The notes under the pieces are model-generated. The model saw only the letters and a program-made list of their open reading frames with translations, made no database searches and was not told where the DNA came from. 64,000 bases of DNA. Origin: Aculops lycopersici. Taxonomy: Eukaryota; Arthropoda; Arachnida; Trombidiformes; Eriophyidae. Positions 20,836 to 32,845 of the stretch are shown here, one piece after another (position 1 is the stretch's first letter; the number at the start of each line of letters is the position of its first letter). Made by a program: the position numbers and the translations under genes. The stretch covers positions 2,517,799 through 2,581,798 of the forward strand of contig WNKI01000003.1 in assembly GCA_015350385.1 (NCBI GenBank), given 5' to 3'.

Positions 20836-21661
20836 TAGGGATGGGAGCTGCGGACTGGATGGGGGAAAAATTAAGTCGGAGCTGCCAGTCCGGGGGAAAA
20901 AAGCTGCAGTCCGTTTGGGGGTCTCACCCAGTCCGTGCAGTCCGTCTTTTTCAGTCCGCAACGAGGACTGGCAGCACACAGTCGAGCTGGACTGTGCTGT
21001 TTGGGCAAATCGGCCCGCTCTTCCCGGCACGCCCACCTGCCAGACAGAACAACAGAAACCGCTTACATGCTGTTAGCCAACCTGAGCTGATTTGGTCAGT
21101 GGAACAACGAAGCTAACTCTAAGTTAACTAGCTTCCACAAGCTTGTGCTGTTAACTTCGAGTTAACTCTGAATCGAGTGAAAAAACGTGTTTTTAGTCTT
21201 CAAAATAATCATTTGTGCATCACAATTTTATCGTAGTTTTCAATCAAGTTCCCTCTCCAATTCATCAAATTTTAGCCCAAAATCATCTATTTAATTCACC
21301 AGTCGAACCAAGAATTATTCATCTTTATTAAATACACCCAAAACCCAATTTTTGAACCCAAATTGAACCCAATTCACCTTCAGTTTCATTCCCAACCCAC
21401 ATCCTACTCCATTCTTTAGTTAACTGTTAACTTCGGGCTCGGGCAACGTATGCCACGCCTTTTTAGGGTGTCGGTAAAAAAGTGAATTTGGCAGTCGCGA
21501 CTGAGCGGACTGGCACTCCAAATTCCAGTCCGGACTGCGGACTGCAACTTCCCAGCTCGCAGTCCGAGCTGAACTGGGAACTGGCAGAACTGCGAGCTGG
21601 GAAATCCAGTCCCGGACTGCGAACTGGATTTTACAGTCCAGCTCCCATCCCTAAACGGGGT
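20828..21661. mobile_element. hAT-like non-autonomous DNA transposon with 8-bp target duplication
   Basis: An 818-bp element (20836-21653) begins TAGGGATGGGAGCTG and ends with the exact inverse complement, a 15-bp perfect terminal inverted repeat. It is flanked on both sides by AACGGGGT (20828-20835 and 21654-21661), an 8-bp target-site duplication. The 8-bp duplication and T/CAGGG-type ends are hallmarks of the hAT superfamily. No transposase reading frame is present, so it must be mobilised in trans. Both subterminal zones (about 150 bp each) are dense in CAGTCC/GGACTG hexamers in either orientation, probably transposase-binding repeats. The middle is AT-richer and unrelated to the ends. 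Perfect repeats and duplication suggest a fairly recent insertion. Confidence 0.9.
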
Positions 21662-23446
21662 GGCAGCATCGATGGAGCCGAACAGGAGGCAAGGTTTGTG
21701 GTGGTTGTGGTAATACCAGGTGCCGCTGCCAATAGCTTGCAGGTGTCACCGCCGCCGCAACTTCTGCTGCTGCTGCTGCTGCTACTACTCAACCCAAACC
21801 GTTTGGTGGGCCCCGAGTCGAAGCAGCGCCACGAAGCAAGCGACGAGTTAGAAAAGTAGCGCCCGCGTCAGCGGAAACAAACGATGCCAAATTTGTCTCG
21901 CGCATCGAGTTCGATTACGTAAACGCCAGGCAGGCAGGTCTGCGGCCGAATCTAACTAAAGTTAAATCTAGCCACCGACGACTCGATTTGGCTAGCTTGG
22001 TTGGCTGGAAGGTTCGAGAGTCCGCTTTGGGAGAGCTGAGAAACAATTGCCCGCTCCGGTTGGAGGGCGTGCGACTCGGCGGCGGCCGCAATGTGGTCGC
22101 ATCGCGCGAGTTGCGATGTTATTGTTTGCTTGCACGCTAGCCGCAGCCGGAAACGACGACGACGACGACGATGAGGAGAAGGAGACGGAGATGGAGACGG
22201 GACGGAATGGCCATTTGAGAGCCTCTGCTCAATCCACTCACAAGAAACACTTTCAACAGCTTTGCTAGTTTCCGAATCTCACTCACTCTTTCGCTCTCTA
22301 TTCTGTTGTGTGTGCATGTATTTTTGTTTGCGTGTTTGCCTGCAAGCAGCAGCTCAGGGCACATAGGGTACATACGAGCGCCCCTAGGTGCGTTGGCCTT
22401 CCAATGGCTCCCAATGGGCCCTCAGAGTTTAGGCATGTTTATGTTGAACCGGCTTCTGTTTGCTGTCAATGTCATAGTCGTGGTCTTCTTGGATGTAGTG
22501 GTGGTAGCTGTCTGTTGGTTTGCTTTCGTAGCTTGGTGTTGTTTCTAACCAAATCGTGCTAACTTTACCCTCGAACGTCAAGCCGAGCCAAGCCCGGCCA
22601 AACCGAAGGACCAACAACCATTTTCAGACTTGCAATATAACAACAACGACTCAACGCAGGCCACTTCAGGCCACAACCCCTTTCACTATGCCTTATAACC
22701 TCGCACCGTGCCCATTCTAAATACATGGGGAAAATCCTGAGCTTGAGGGATATTGGTATCGATGCCGCCGCTCTCTTTTGAAGTCAAGCAAGTCGAATCG
22801 AGACCCTTGCATTTGCTCGCATTTCCTGTCGATCGTTTTCAATTCTCTTCAGCTACTTGGTGGCTTAAAAAGAGAAGGTAGAAGGCTGGTTGGTCTTGTT
22901 TGTTTCATGGGCCCTCAGCTCATCTTTTATAGCCTCCCGCCGATGTGTTAGGTTGGATCGGCAGCCCGACACGCCTCTCTGGTTCGTAGGCTAGGCGTCC
23001 CTGCCAACCAAACTGCCCGACACTAGCTCACCATCACACTTACACAAGGCGCCGATTGGCTTGCCACTAATGGGAGTCAATTATTCACTCTGGATTGGAG
23101 GAGCGGCAAGCTTCAATTCTAGCTCCATGCTGATATATATATGTGTGTGGGTGCCTGTGTATAACATGTATTGACCAAGATTTTTGCTTTGGTCGAGGTT
23201 CGATGACAACATGAAGAGAGAGGAAATGAGGAAAAGTTCGTTGCCTCGCCAGCGGCCTTTATTTTGCCCCATGTTTTTCTTTAGTGCTACAGCTCCTTAA
23301 TGTTATGTAATGTAGTGTTTCTCTTCAAGTTGGCTAGAGACGAAGAGAAACACTCACACTCACACATGAACAAATGAAACCATGACCATTCTGGTTACAC
23401 AAAATGTGCCTATGATATATCTGGTGTCAGCCAATTGCGTTTGCAC

Positions 23447-23474
23447 GAGAGACAGAGAGAGAGAGAGAGAGAGA
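23447..23474 (+). repeat. (GA)n tract
   Basis: Uninterrupted GA dinucleotides apart from one CA. Possible GAGA-factor-type site, or simple slippage. Confidence 0.85.
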
Positions 23475-26400
23475 AAGAGTGTGAAAAATGATGATTGCAT
23501 CTTGCGTCCCAAGGACTTGATACTAAGTTGTTATGAGGAGAAAGAGAGTGGATAGAACTAGAGGCGCAATGGAGCGACCAAGAGATTTACACTCCACGAC
23601 GACTTGAGTCCACGACTTGATAGGGCAGCCAGACCAAATTCCGAGACCTAATGCCCTTAGGTTCCGGTTAAATCAAGGCAGTCGTTATGTCGAGCCGATA
23701 TTTTCCCTCCCTCTCGATCATCTAGAGTGATCTACTAGCAGCAACGGCAATGAGTCGATTTGGAAACAAAGTTGGTTTGCAGTTGGCGCTGCCTCTTGGA
23801 TGTGGACTGGAGGAGGATGGAGTTCCTGAGTTCTGTGACCCTGTCAGTCGAAAATTTACTTGCAATTGGAGTAGAAATGACCAGCCATTGGGTCGGTCCG
23901 TCGGTGGGTCGGTCTCTCTTTGGTCAGATGGCTGGCCAAAGAGAGAAGGCCAACCGAACGAATGGGCTTCTGCCGCCGCCACCGCCTCTACTGCAACTTC
24001 CAATGGCCACCACTGACCTTGTGATGGTAATGATGGTTCATCGAGAGGAAGAGACTGGCGCCACTTTACAGGAGCCAGCAAGCCAATCGATCGATCGCTT
24101 GTCCTTTGGCTCGCCGTTGCATCGCCTCCCTAGCCACCGACAAGCTGACCGGCTGGCTCACACTGCTTATACAAAGAGACAGACGAACGTTGTGTTGGGC
24201 GCTGAGTTACAAGCTCATTGGGCGGTAACGACGAAGAAGATAGCGACGATGTCCAGCGACAAGTGAGCCAGGCCATTGGAAATTCAGCCAACGATTCCCG
24301 TTCGATGGTTTCCAGAGGGACCAATGGAGAGTTAACCCCGCCACTGGCATCATGTAGCCTCGTGTTGGCCGGTTCGCGGTGCGTTTAGAAACTGGCCAAA
24401 GGACGGAAGTGCCGAATTAAGAGACAGAGACAACCAACACAAAAACCCTCAATGGTTCCAATGGTTCCAATGCCACTGCTCCTGTCGCCTATGATTTAGC
24501 CATTGGACTCACGTGAGACTCAACCACTCTCGCCACTTGTTAGTAGGGCGCTAGTCGGTGGTTGGCGGTCGGTGGTGCCTCCGTGTCCACGCCCTTGAAA
24601 CCCTCCATCGTTCTTGCTCGTGGTCGTCGTCGTGTGTCTAGCTGGCCGCTAGACACATGCACCAAAGCGAGAGCGAGAAAAGAGGATGGGAAATGTCGTG
24701 GTTCTGATAGCGTGAGTCGAGCGACGAGCCTTACCAGCTAAACTCGCCGGCGGCTATATTGTCTCCCCTCGAACGAAGGACAGTGAGCCAAATTAGCTTC
24801 CCGAAGTTTCGGTGTCGTTGTTGTTGCTGTTGCTGTGGTGGCCTACTAAGCCAGAGTGACTAAAACTACATCCGCCCATCGAGTCAATGAGACCAACGCG
24901 CCGCGCTTTGCTCTCGCGATTCTAAGCGGAAGTTGAATGGTAACATTTTTCGCGACTCCCACTTCCGGCGAGAGAGGAGTCAAAACCATTGAAGCCTTTG
25001 AAAATTTGCCACTGAGTTAGATGAATGGAGAGTGGGATGCGACAAAAACGTTGTCACCAAAGCGGCGATTTGGATTACAGACTCAGATTTCGTTGCTAAC
25101 TTTGGCTACCAGTTTGCTGCCACCAAAACAATCTTACGAGGCTACACAATGGCAACGGCTCTAAGAAAAAACACATTGCTGCTCCTTCTTCTCAATTCTC
25201 TAGATTCCAGTCTCTAGATCCGAAAACCGAACCAAGTTTACTGACTCGCGTACGTGATGCGCTCGTTCAAAACGATCCAAAGACTACGTGCCTCTCGCCC
25301 ACTTGCCACCTAGCGACCAATCTCCAGTTTATCAGTCTCTAGTTTGTGGTGCGCAAAACTAAAACTAAAACACACCATCGACAGCCGCCGCCACTTCTAT
25401 TGACGTGGGGGCATAGTAGTTGTTGCTGTTTCTTAGCTTGAGAGAAGTGGGCGTCCCTTTGCTTGCGACAGGAGTCTTGTTGCCTTTTCTCGCGAGAAAA
25501 GTCCAATTTAAATGCTTGACATTTTTGCTGTTCTTGTCGGGCCAAAATTGGAGGGCCGACGAATGGGAATTGGAGGTCGCTTTGAGACTTGGATGAAATT
25601 GGTTCAAGGAAAGAGGGAATTGCCGCGCTTTTGCCTATGAGCAACGTGCCAGCAGAAAGTGTGCGCATTGCTTCACATATATAGCGTCACATACAGGAAT
25701 TTCCACCACCTGAGAAGCAAGTGGCTGGCCGCCAGTCAGTCGGTGGAGTTTCGGTAATAATTTTGTACTTGCGGCCAAGATAAATGAATGGATAAATTGG
25801 AATGATTTTGCACCATTCGAGGGGCCAGTCTTCGAAGTTTTGCCAATGGAGAGAGCGAGAGGCAAGGGTGGAAAAGGGAGCCAGAAATTGAGTTGGTGGT
25901 GCAATGCTATTAGCGCCGACAATCGATCAAGTCGCAGCAGGTAAACTTCCCAGCCTTATAACCAACTAGCACCGACCTCAACCGGGCCACGCGGCTGCTC
26001 TGAGCCTCGAGCTGCCGGAGGTCAGTTCGTGTTTCATGTGTGCAAGCGGGATAAGTGAAATGAGTTGTTGCCAAGAGAGGAGAAGAAAGTGATAGGAAAA
26101 ACCGCAATACCAGGTTGAGATTCCCTGAGAAAGCGAGAGTTTATTCTGCGACAGTGAGAGTATATTGCTGTCAAATTAACGTTTACTCGCGTGTTTCGCT
26201 CCTTGGTGCCACCCCGAGGAGCTCACCGCGAGAGGTATCCGCGAAATGAGAAGCGAATGGAGCAAATTAAACCGAGCGATCGGCATTCACGCAAACAGGT
26301 CGCCGTTATTGGCGCGCGCTTGATTGTCATCTCCATTAATGGCGCTGTGTCGGGCGCCACGCGACAGGTGTAGTTGCGGCACCAGCGAGTGAGAGCAATA

Positions 26401-27662
26401 GAAAAGGACACACCGACAGCAACAACTCGTCATAAATTCCGCACACAGCCAGAGAGAGCGGACCAGATAGCAGAGGCTGGCGAGCTGCCGGAAGTCATCT
26501 ACCTAACGCTCAGGTGCTCTCTGTCTCTCCGCGCCCCTGTGGGCTTCGATTGTCTCGAAATGGTTCCGCCTTTCTGGTCTAGCGAGAGATAGTGCAACGA
26601 AACGAGCAATCCAACTGGAGCCAGCGATTTTCCTCTCTGAAGTTTAAGAAGCCGAGACGACGACTACCAGCGCAGTTGTGCCTAGTTCATGTTCCATTCC
26701 AACTACCACCCCCTCGACCACCTCACCTGGTTAGCAAAATTAATCGAACTCTAATAGTTTGCGGAGACGCTGGTGGCCAGTTAGTTCAAAGGTTCCGTGC
26801 TCGGCCGACACAGCCGATGGAACCACCGACGGGCATTATGTGTCTCTCTTTACGACCTTTTTGTCTGGAAGGCACACAAACACACACTTAGAAAGGGTGA
26901 CTGGCCATTAATGTCGACGGGTAGTCCACTGGTCGGCGGGAGGAATCGTTTAAATTGCTAGTTAAAAAACGAAGACTCAACAAACGACAAAAACTCAAGA
27001 CAGTCGCTTCGACGGCCCAGCTTCGTTAAGTTACGTAACGTGCAACGCGACGCGTTTGGGGGCACCTCGCCGACCGGCAAGCGCTCTTTTGTTCGAGTCG
27101 CCGTGAGACAATCTCTTCTGGTGTCGCCGCCGTCGACTGGCAAAAACGCGAGATCGATTTGCGTGCCTCTTGCTAGACTTGCTCCATGGGCAGCGGCGAG
27201 TGTGGCGCCAAGTGTTCGGCTCCCTCAATCGCATCGGCATTAGTATTGGAACTTGCTTAAACACTGCGATCTCTGGTCGAGATAGTCGGCAGTGGCAGCG
27301 AAAAAACCCTGGCAAGGAAGCACTGGGGTCTCGGTCACATAGCAGCGGCAATGGCAATGGCAAAGTGGCAACGGCGCCGCTCTCGGGGCAACCACTCGAG
27401 CGGCGCCTAGCGACTTGCGCAATGTGCGGCCAGGCGCACGTTTTGTTTCGCCAAATGCTGGCGGCAATGTTTTGCAACCACTGCTACTGCTATTGCGCAA
27501 TGGCACTAGCAACTCGGCTAGCCACCACCAAGACCAGACCCAACGACGACCACCTCAAGTGGAAAAGAGAAGGAGAAAGTTTAGTCGGTTTACTTGAGCG
27601 TGAGCTAGCTATCAACTGGCGAAAGTAAAGTGAGGAGAAAGTCGACCAGCAAGTTGGAGTTA

Positions 27663-27683
27663 GAGAGAGAGAGAGAGAGAGAG
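27663..27683 (+). repeat. (GA)n tract
   Basis: About ten perfect GA dinucleotides. Confidence 0.9.
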
Positions 27684-27973
27684 CAAAACAAAGTTTAGCT
27701 TGAAGTCGTCAAGTCGTGGTCCTCGTATCAAATCTCATCTTATTTGCTCACACTTTTCTTTGGCGTGGCCCTCGCAACACCAACCACAAGCAACACGAGC
27801 TTCATATCGAGTCTCATTCTCGTCGTCGTCGCAACGTCAACGATCTGATCAAGTTGTCCTTTTCTAGCGGCTGCTGGCTCATAAAGTCCGGTGGGAAAAG
27901 TCGAAGACTTCGATGTGAGATAACAGCAAAATCTAAATCCTAATCGTCACGAAGCTCGCGAATAAATCTAGCA

Positions 27974-27998
27974 AGAGAGAGAGAGAGAGAGAGAGAGA
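27974..27998 (+). repeat. (GA)n tract
   Basis: About twelve perfect GA dinucleotides, 290 bp from the previous tract. Confidence 0.9.
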
Positions 27999-30405
27999 AA
28001 ACGAGGTCGACGCTTGCCTCTAGAGCCAGAGGAAGCCTATTCTTTGACAGAGAGATAGGGAGAAAAAGTGGTAGTTCAAGTTGAAACAAAAAGGCAATCG
28101 AGTGTTTCCACTAGATTGGTAAACCAGACAAAACAAAACACAACAAAATACAACTCACCGCTAACTAACGAGAGAAGCGATTTCAAGTTTGAGTTGGCTG
28201 AAGGGGTTCTTGCTAGTGTCAGCAGCAAACTAATACAGCAACTAATAAGGAAGAGCAATCAGGTGAGTAGCGACAAATTCAATGGACCAACAAACAAAAA
28301 ACAACAACAAAGCCAATGAATTGAGGTGGTCATTAATTTTGGCGGCTGGCGAAATTTGATCTGTCTTGTTGGTTGTTTTGTTTGTCAAATAGATAGTAGT
28401 GTGGTGAGCCAAAGAGATGGGGCGAGCGAGCGAGAGTGTCGCCAGGTGAGTTGAATCTCGTGTGTCCCAGGTGGCATATCGACTGGCGTTTCACTGTGCT
28501 CATTTGGCGCCAGTAGCAGAGGGGGCACAAAAAGGTCTGGTTGGCGGACCACTGGACGATGGATGGCGAGTGTGACTGGCAAACGGGCGAGGTAAACAAG
28601 TTGGCATGAGCACCAATCCAAATGAGCAGCAATGACTTGTAGGCCTCAGTTTGAGTTTAACAGTCCCATCGCTCGTTGTTTAGACCTCGTGCGAGCCAAT
28701 GAACTAAACGAATGAAGTCGGGTCTGTTGGTAAGTCTTTTTTTGGCAGGAAGAAGAGAAAAACATTAGCTTAGTGAGCGTGTCAACAACGAGCAGCCTGG
28801 CAAAAGATTGAGCAATCGGAGAGTGATGCCTTAATCAACTTGGCACCCATCCGAGTGTCACATTTCGCGCTCTCTGTCTGCACTTCCGGTGTCACCTCCC
28901 TTTGCCTCTGCTGTTGTCGTTGCAACGAAAGCAGAATGCTGCAGCTTAGTTAGCCAGCCAGCCAGCAAATCGCCGATGGGCGCCATAGTGGAGGGCGGCA
29001 GCGAGGGCTGAGTTAATGTTTAGCTATCAAAATAAAAGTGGCCAGACAGCCAGCCAGCCGGCCACTGGACTGGGAGGGAGGGAGAACGAGCGGGCAAAGT
29101 CTAACTGGAAGCGACAACAAAGGCAACATTAACTTCATGCACTGTTTTTGAGGCCCCGAATGCCAAGTTGCCACGTTGAGCTGATAGTTTGACTAGCTTC
29201 AGGGGAAACAAAGGCAAATGCAATGGCAAAAGCAACAACAAGTATAACAGGGAGGCTAATGATGCCAAAACTGCTTGATGCCGTGAGTACATTAGTCACT
29301 TCTTGCCCATTTGGCTCACGCAAATCCTCCGGCAAAGTTGGCTGGTTGGTTGGTTCGCTGGCAAGCTAGCCTCTCGGTGTCCTATGTTACGACAGCTCGC
29401 ATAACATCGCATCTGAGCATTTGGCTGGCCCAAGCGGACGAGAGCTGCTAGGGTTTGTCGAGTGGCCGACTGGCTCATGGGGACTGCAGAACAAAACTAG
29501 TAGCAGCAACAACAACTACAGGGGTGAAGTGGTCACCGGAGTGCGGCGCGCATCTCGAGTAGTTGGCCATTGGGCCCAATTAGCCGCCTCGAGTGGCTAG
29601 CGCCAAGCGGTCGGCGGCGTTGCGAGGGACCGCTAGCGCTGCTCTTTTGCCCTGGAGCTAGGTGAGCCGCCGTCTCCGTCTCTGTCTCCGTCGCCACTAC
29701 TACTGCGAGTTGTAATTGCAATTACAGCTCGATCTCTTTGCCATCAACCAGCGACCGTTATCTGCTTAGCCACCGCCGCTCGTCCCACTCCACGATAACC
29801 TCTCACACGGTTGCGCTAGCTTCTTGAAGGTTGTATTCTAATGGGCGCGCGAGAATCAAGCGCGACAGCCCCACGGCCCACTCACGACTAACGTCTCGGC
29901 TGGCAACCATTCTGCGGCTAGCCTTTAGAAAGCGGAAGTGAGTGGGCTGCGGCCAGCACCACCAAGTAGGGGGCATCCTGTGGACCACATGACCAGAGCT
30001 GTCAGCCTTGCGCTTGCAAACTCCCGTTGCCTTTGCGGTCGATTGTTGGTTTGTCTAAGCAAGAGACAGGAGGAGGGTGAGAGTTCGGCTTGTGGCCTAA
30101 TGTTTGTATGCCAACAAAAGCAGCAAACGCATCAGCGACTCAAATTTAAGTTCTCGCCAGTTTGCCTGGCCGGCAGTTTATTGTCTCGCTTGCTTCGAGA
30201 GAATTAGCATCCATATAAACACTGGCCTTCGTTTGGGGTTTCGCACGCCACACAATGTTGCCGCTGTTTCCGCCTAACGGCAATCAGGGTGTTTAGTTGA
30301 GGCTCGGTCTCGCCAGTTTGGTCTTGGCAAAATTTTTACTCGAAGCAGACGTCGCTCCTCTCACGAACATAGCGTGTGTAGGCGTGCGGCAATTCCTCTT
30401 ATTGA

Positions 30406-30428
30406 CTCTCTCTCTCTCTCTCTCTCTC
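30406..30428 (+). repeat. (CT)n tract
   Basis: About eleven CT dinucleotides, followed by a pyrimidine-rich stretch. Confidence 0.9.
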
Positions 30429-31363
30429 CCACTCTCCCATTGACAGATACCCCAGTTTCGGGTAGTTCATAGACATCTGAAAGTGGAGTTTAGCTGCTAC
30501 ACTAGCCTCTAGCCCTTGGCCGATTGATTGGCTAGGTGCACTCGTCTATCCAAAGACACAAACACACAAACACTTACAACTCCGAAACCATCATCATCGG
30601 CTGGCCCTGGCAGATGCACGTCGCTAGGTACCTCTCTCTAACCCTGCAGGCCAACTACTTGTCTCGTCTCCTACCTTCCAACCGCGGCAATAAGCTCTGC
30701 CACTGGCAAGTTAGTTCGCCCGAGACAACTATTTCTTGCCGCTCCCATCACTTCCGTCTATTTCCGGCCGCTAGGTGGTGGTGACGCTGGCTGGCGGTCG
30801 TTTCGAGAATCCAGTTCAGCCAAGTGTAACGCCGAGCTAAGTCCTCGCTTGCTCTCGGCAGAAACGATGAGTCTGCACAAAGGGGTCTCAGCGCCGCGAT
30901 ACTCAGCTACAGTGACAACTGCAACCACTAATGCGAGCGGAATGATGCCACAACAACAACAACCACCACCACGACCGACGACGACGACGACAATCCAATT
31001 GAGCGCGTGAACTTTCGCCTGTCGTCTCAACTTGCTACCATGCTCGTTCATCCATCACTGAGGCTCACGAACAAGCTAGTCAGTCGGTCGGTCGGTTTGT
31101 TTGTAGGTTTTTAAGTTGCTAGCTAGCTAGTCGTCACTTCGAAGCGTAACTTTGAAGTCCTATGGCTTCGGACCGAGCGGCAGACAATTTTACGACGCCC
31201 CAATGCGACTAGCGCCGCTCCGCCACAATTGTATAGTTCCACTCGCTCGCCAGCTCACTAGCTGGCGCCCAGTTGACATGTGACGATAGTAACATTAACC
31301 ACCAGCGCCTCAACCACCAGTCGCCCGGGGTTTCGTTGCGGGAATTCATCCCTCCGCTCGGCG

Positions 31364-31391
31364 GGTACATAGCGACTTTTCGCTATGTACC
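31364..31391. other. Perfect inverted repeat (11-bp stem, 6-nt loop)
   Basis: GGTACATAGCG, loop ACTTTT, then CGCTATGTACC. The stem is perfectly self-complementary. No T-run follows and the gene context is unclear, so it could be a dimeric protein-binding site or an RNA hairpin. Confidence 0.8.
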
Positions 31392-31635
31392 GTCGCTGCG
31401 AGTGCATAAAGGGCGCTTACTATTTGAGTGAGTGGGTCGTCGCTGCTGCTGCTGCTGTTGACGATCGCAAGCTAAGATCGGGGAACTCAATGATGCAACT
31501 CAGATGCCTAACCTCAAATCAGCCGCCTGGTAACTGACTAAACTTGACTCGACTAGCTGACTGGCCGTTAGCTTTCAAGCTGATTGAATCCAATGCAATG
31601 CCAAGAGGAAACTCTTAATGTCTCTCTCTCTCTCT

Positions 31636-31677
31636 NNNNNNNNNNNNNNNNNNNNNNNNNNNNNNNNNNNNNNNNNN
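31636..31677. other. Assembly gap (42 N)
   Basis: The run of N sits between a (TC)n tract on the left and an (ACGT)n array on the right, so the gap almost certainly hides more simple repeat. Confidence 0.99.
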
Positions 31678-31786
31678 CGTACGTACGTACGTACGTACGT
31701 ACGTACGTACGTACGTACGTACGTACGTACGTACGTACGTACGTACGTACGTACGTACGTACGTACGTACGTACGTACGTACGTAC
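31678..31786. repeat. (ACGT)n tetranucleotide microsatellite
   Basis: About 27 perfect ACGT units in 109 bp directly after the assembly gap. The unit is its own reverse complement, so either strand can fold back on itself, and every unit holds a CpG. Confidence 0.97.
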
Positions 31787-31788
31787 TA

Positions 31789-31792
<4 letters not shown>

Positions 31793-31866
<74 letters not shown>
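31793..31866 (+). repeat. (TC)n dinucleotide microsatellite
   Basis: 37 uninterrupted TC units. With the TC run left of the gap it brackets the ACGT array. Confidence 0.97.
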
Positions 31867-31868
<2 letters not shown>

Positions 31869-32845
31869 GAGCGCTGAATACCATGCAACTCTCTTTTGCC
31901 TATCGGCTTATCAGCAGCAGCAAACGTGCCGCTAGAATTTATTATCGTTACCGTAAGATAGCAAACGATACGATGCAACGCAATGCATTGGCCAGCCAGC
32001 CGAGTCGACAACGAGTGGGCCATAAGTCAGTTAAAGTCGCGCGAACTCGCTAATGGCCGTCAAGTTTGCCGGCACCCCGACCAAAGAGTCGTAAAACTCC
32101 AACACAAATCCATCTCCAAGTTCAACCTTGCACAATATCGAAAAGAACCTGTACTAAGTGGATACACTTGCATACAACACCGATCGGAAGTAGAACCCAG
32201 TCATCGGCTAACCTTCCAACTTTCCTCTGTCTCCATCCTACAAGCCAAACTTTGGTCCACTTAAACTGTCCACCAATCACCCAAATAACCGAGTATAGTT
32301 GTAGTTGAGGTGGTGGTAGTAGTAGCATCAGCTGTAGCACTAGGACTAAGTGGCAGTTAGTACACAAACCGATCCAGACAGAACCAAGCCAAAACAGATG
32401 ACCCAAGTTGCAGGGCACTCCAACTAGAAGCAACGCCGCTACGCCGACAGGTGAGAGGAACTTGCCACTTTGGTGGAAAACTCCAACAGCTTAAAGGTGA
32501 GCGCCTTTTGGTATATAATCCACCGCAACACGCCCGCAAGGAGCCAGCCGACCGGAGGCGCTCCCGCCGGCCGCCACAGTGTCGCTGCAGCCAGCGCAGT
32601 CGGGTCGCCGGGCGTATTTTGCAACCGCCTCTGCGGCGGCGGCAAGCGGAAGCGGTTTGGTCAGACCAAACCGGAAGCTAACCTTCAAGTTTGGCGGCGG
32701 CTCTCATTCTAGCCAGCAGAAAAGTGAATGTGGTCGCGACAACAGCAGCAATCCAAGCGGCAAGAAGCAAAAGAAACAGGCCACGGTACCGAAGAGCAGT
32801 GGCGGCGGTGGCGGGAGGGGCGGGGCGCTGGACCCACTGGCAAGC
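31867..32845 (+). promoter_or_regulatory. Putative promoter and 5' UTR of the LAP-type LRR gene
   Basis: A TATATAA at 32512-32518 lies about 330 bp upstream of the first in-frame ATG. A donor-like AAAG|GTGAGC at about 32495 and an acceptor-like CCCGCAAG at 32540 allow an alternative with an upstream exon. The reading frame is open from 32519 without an ATG, so an N-terminal extension through splicing cannot be excluded. Confidence 0.4.

Larger units (their letters stand above)
21662..31635. other. Gene-poor region, part 2
   Basis: Nearly 10 kb of mixed-composition DNA. I see no protein-coding gene, tRNA or rRNA. Visible content includes several (GA)n/(CT)n tracts, short CTG/GAC trinucleotide runs (about 21766-21787 and 22154-22173), many tandem 4-base duplications such as gtcggtcggtcgg, and a perfect hairpin at 31364-31391. 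The position upstream of the LAP-type LRR gene makes it a candidate for that gene's regulatory region or large 5' introns. Confidence 0.45.

Noticed and set aside
31568..32023. Long frames on both strands with Arg-Glu, Leu-Ser or Tyr-Val-Arg-Thr repeats
   Set aside because: These are translations of the (TC)n and (ACGT)n microsatellites across the assembly gap.
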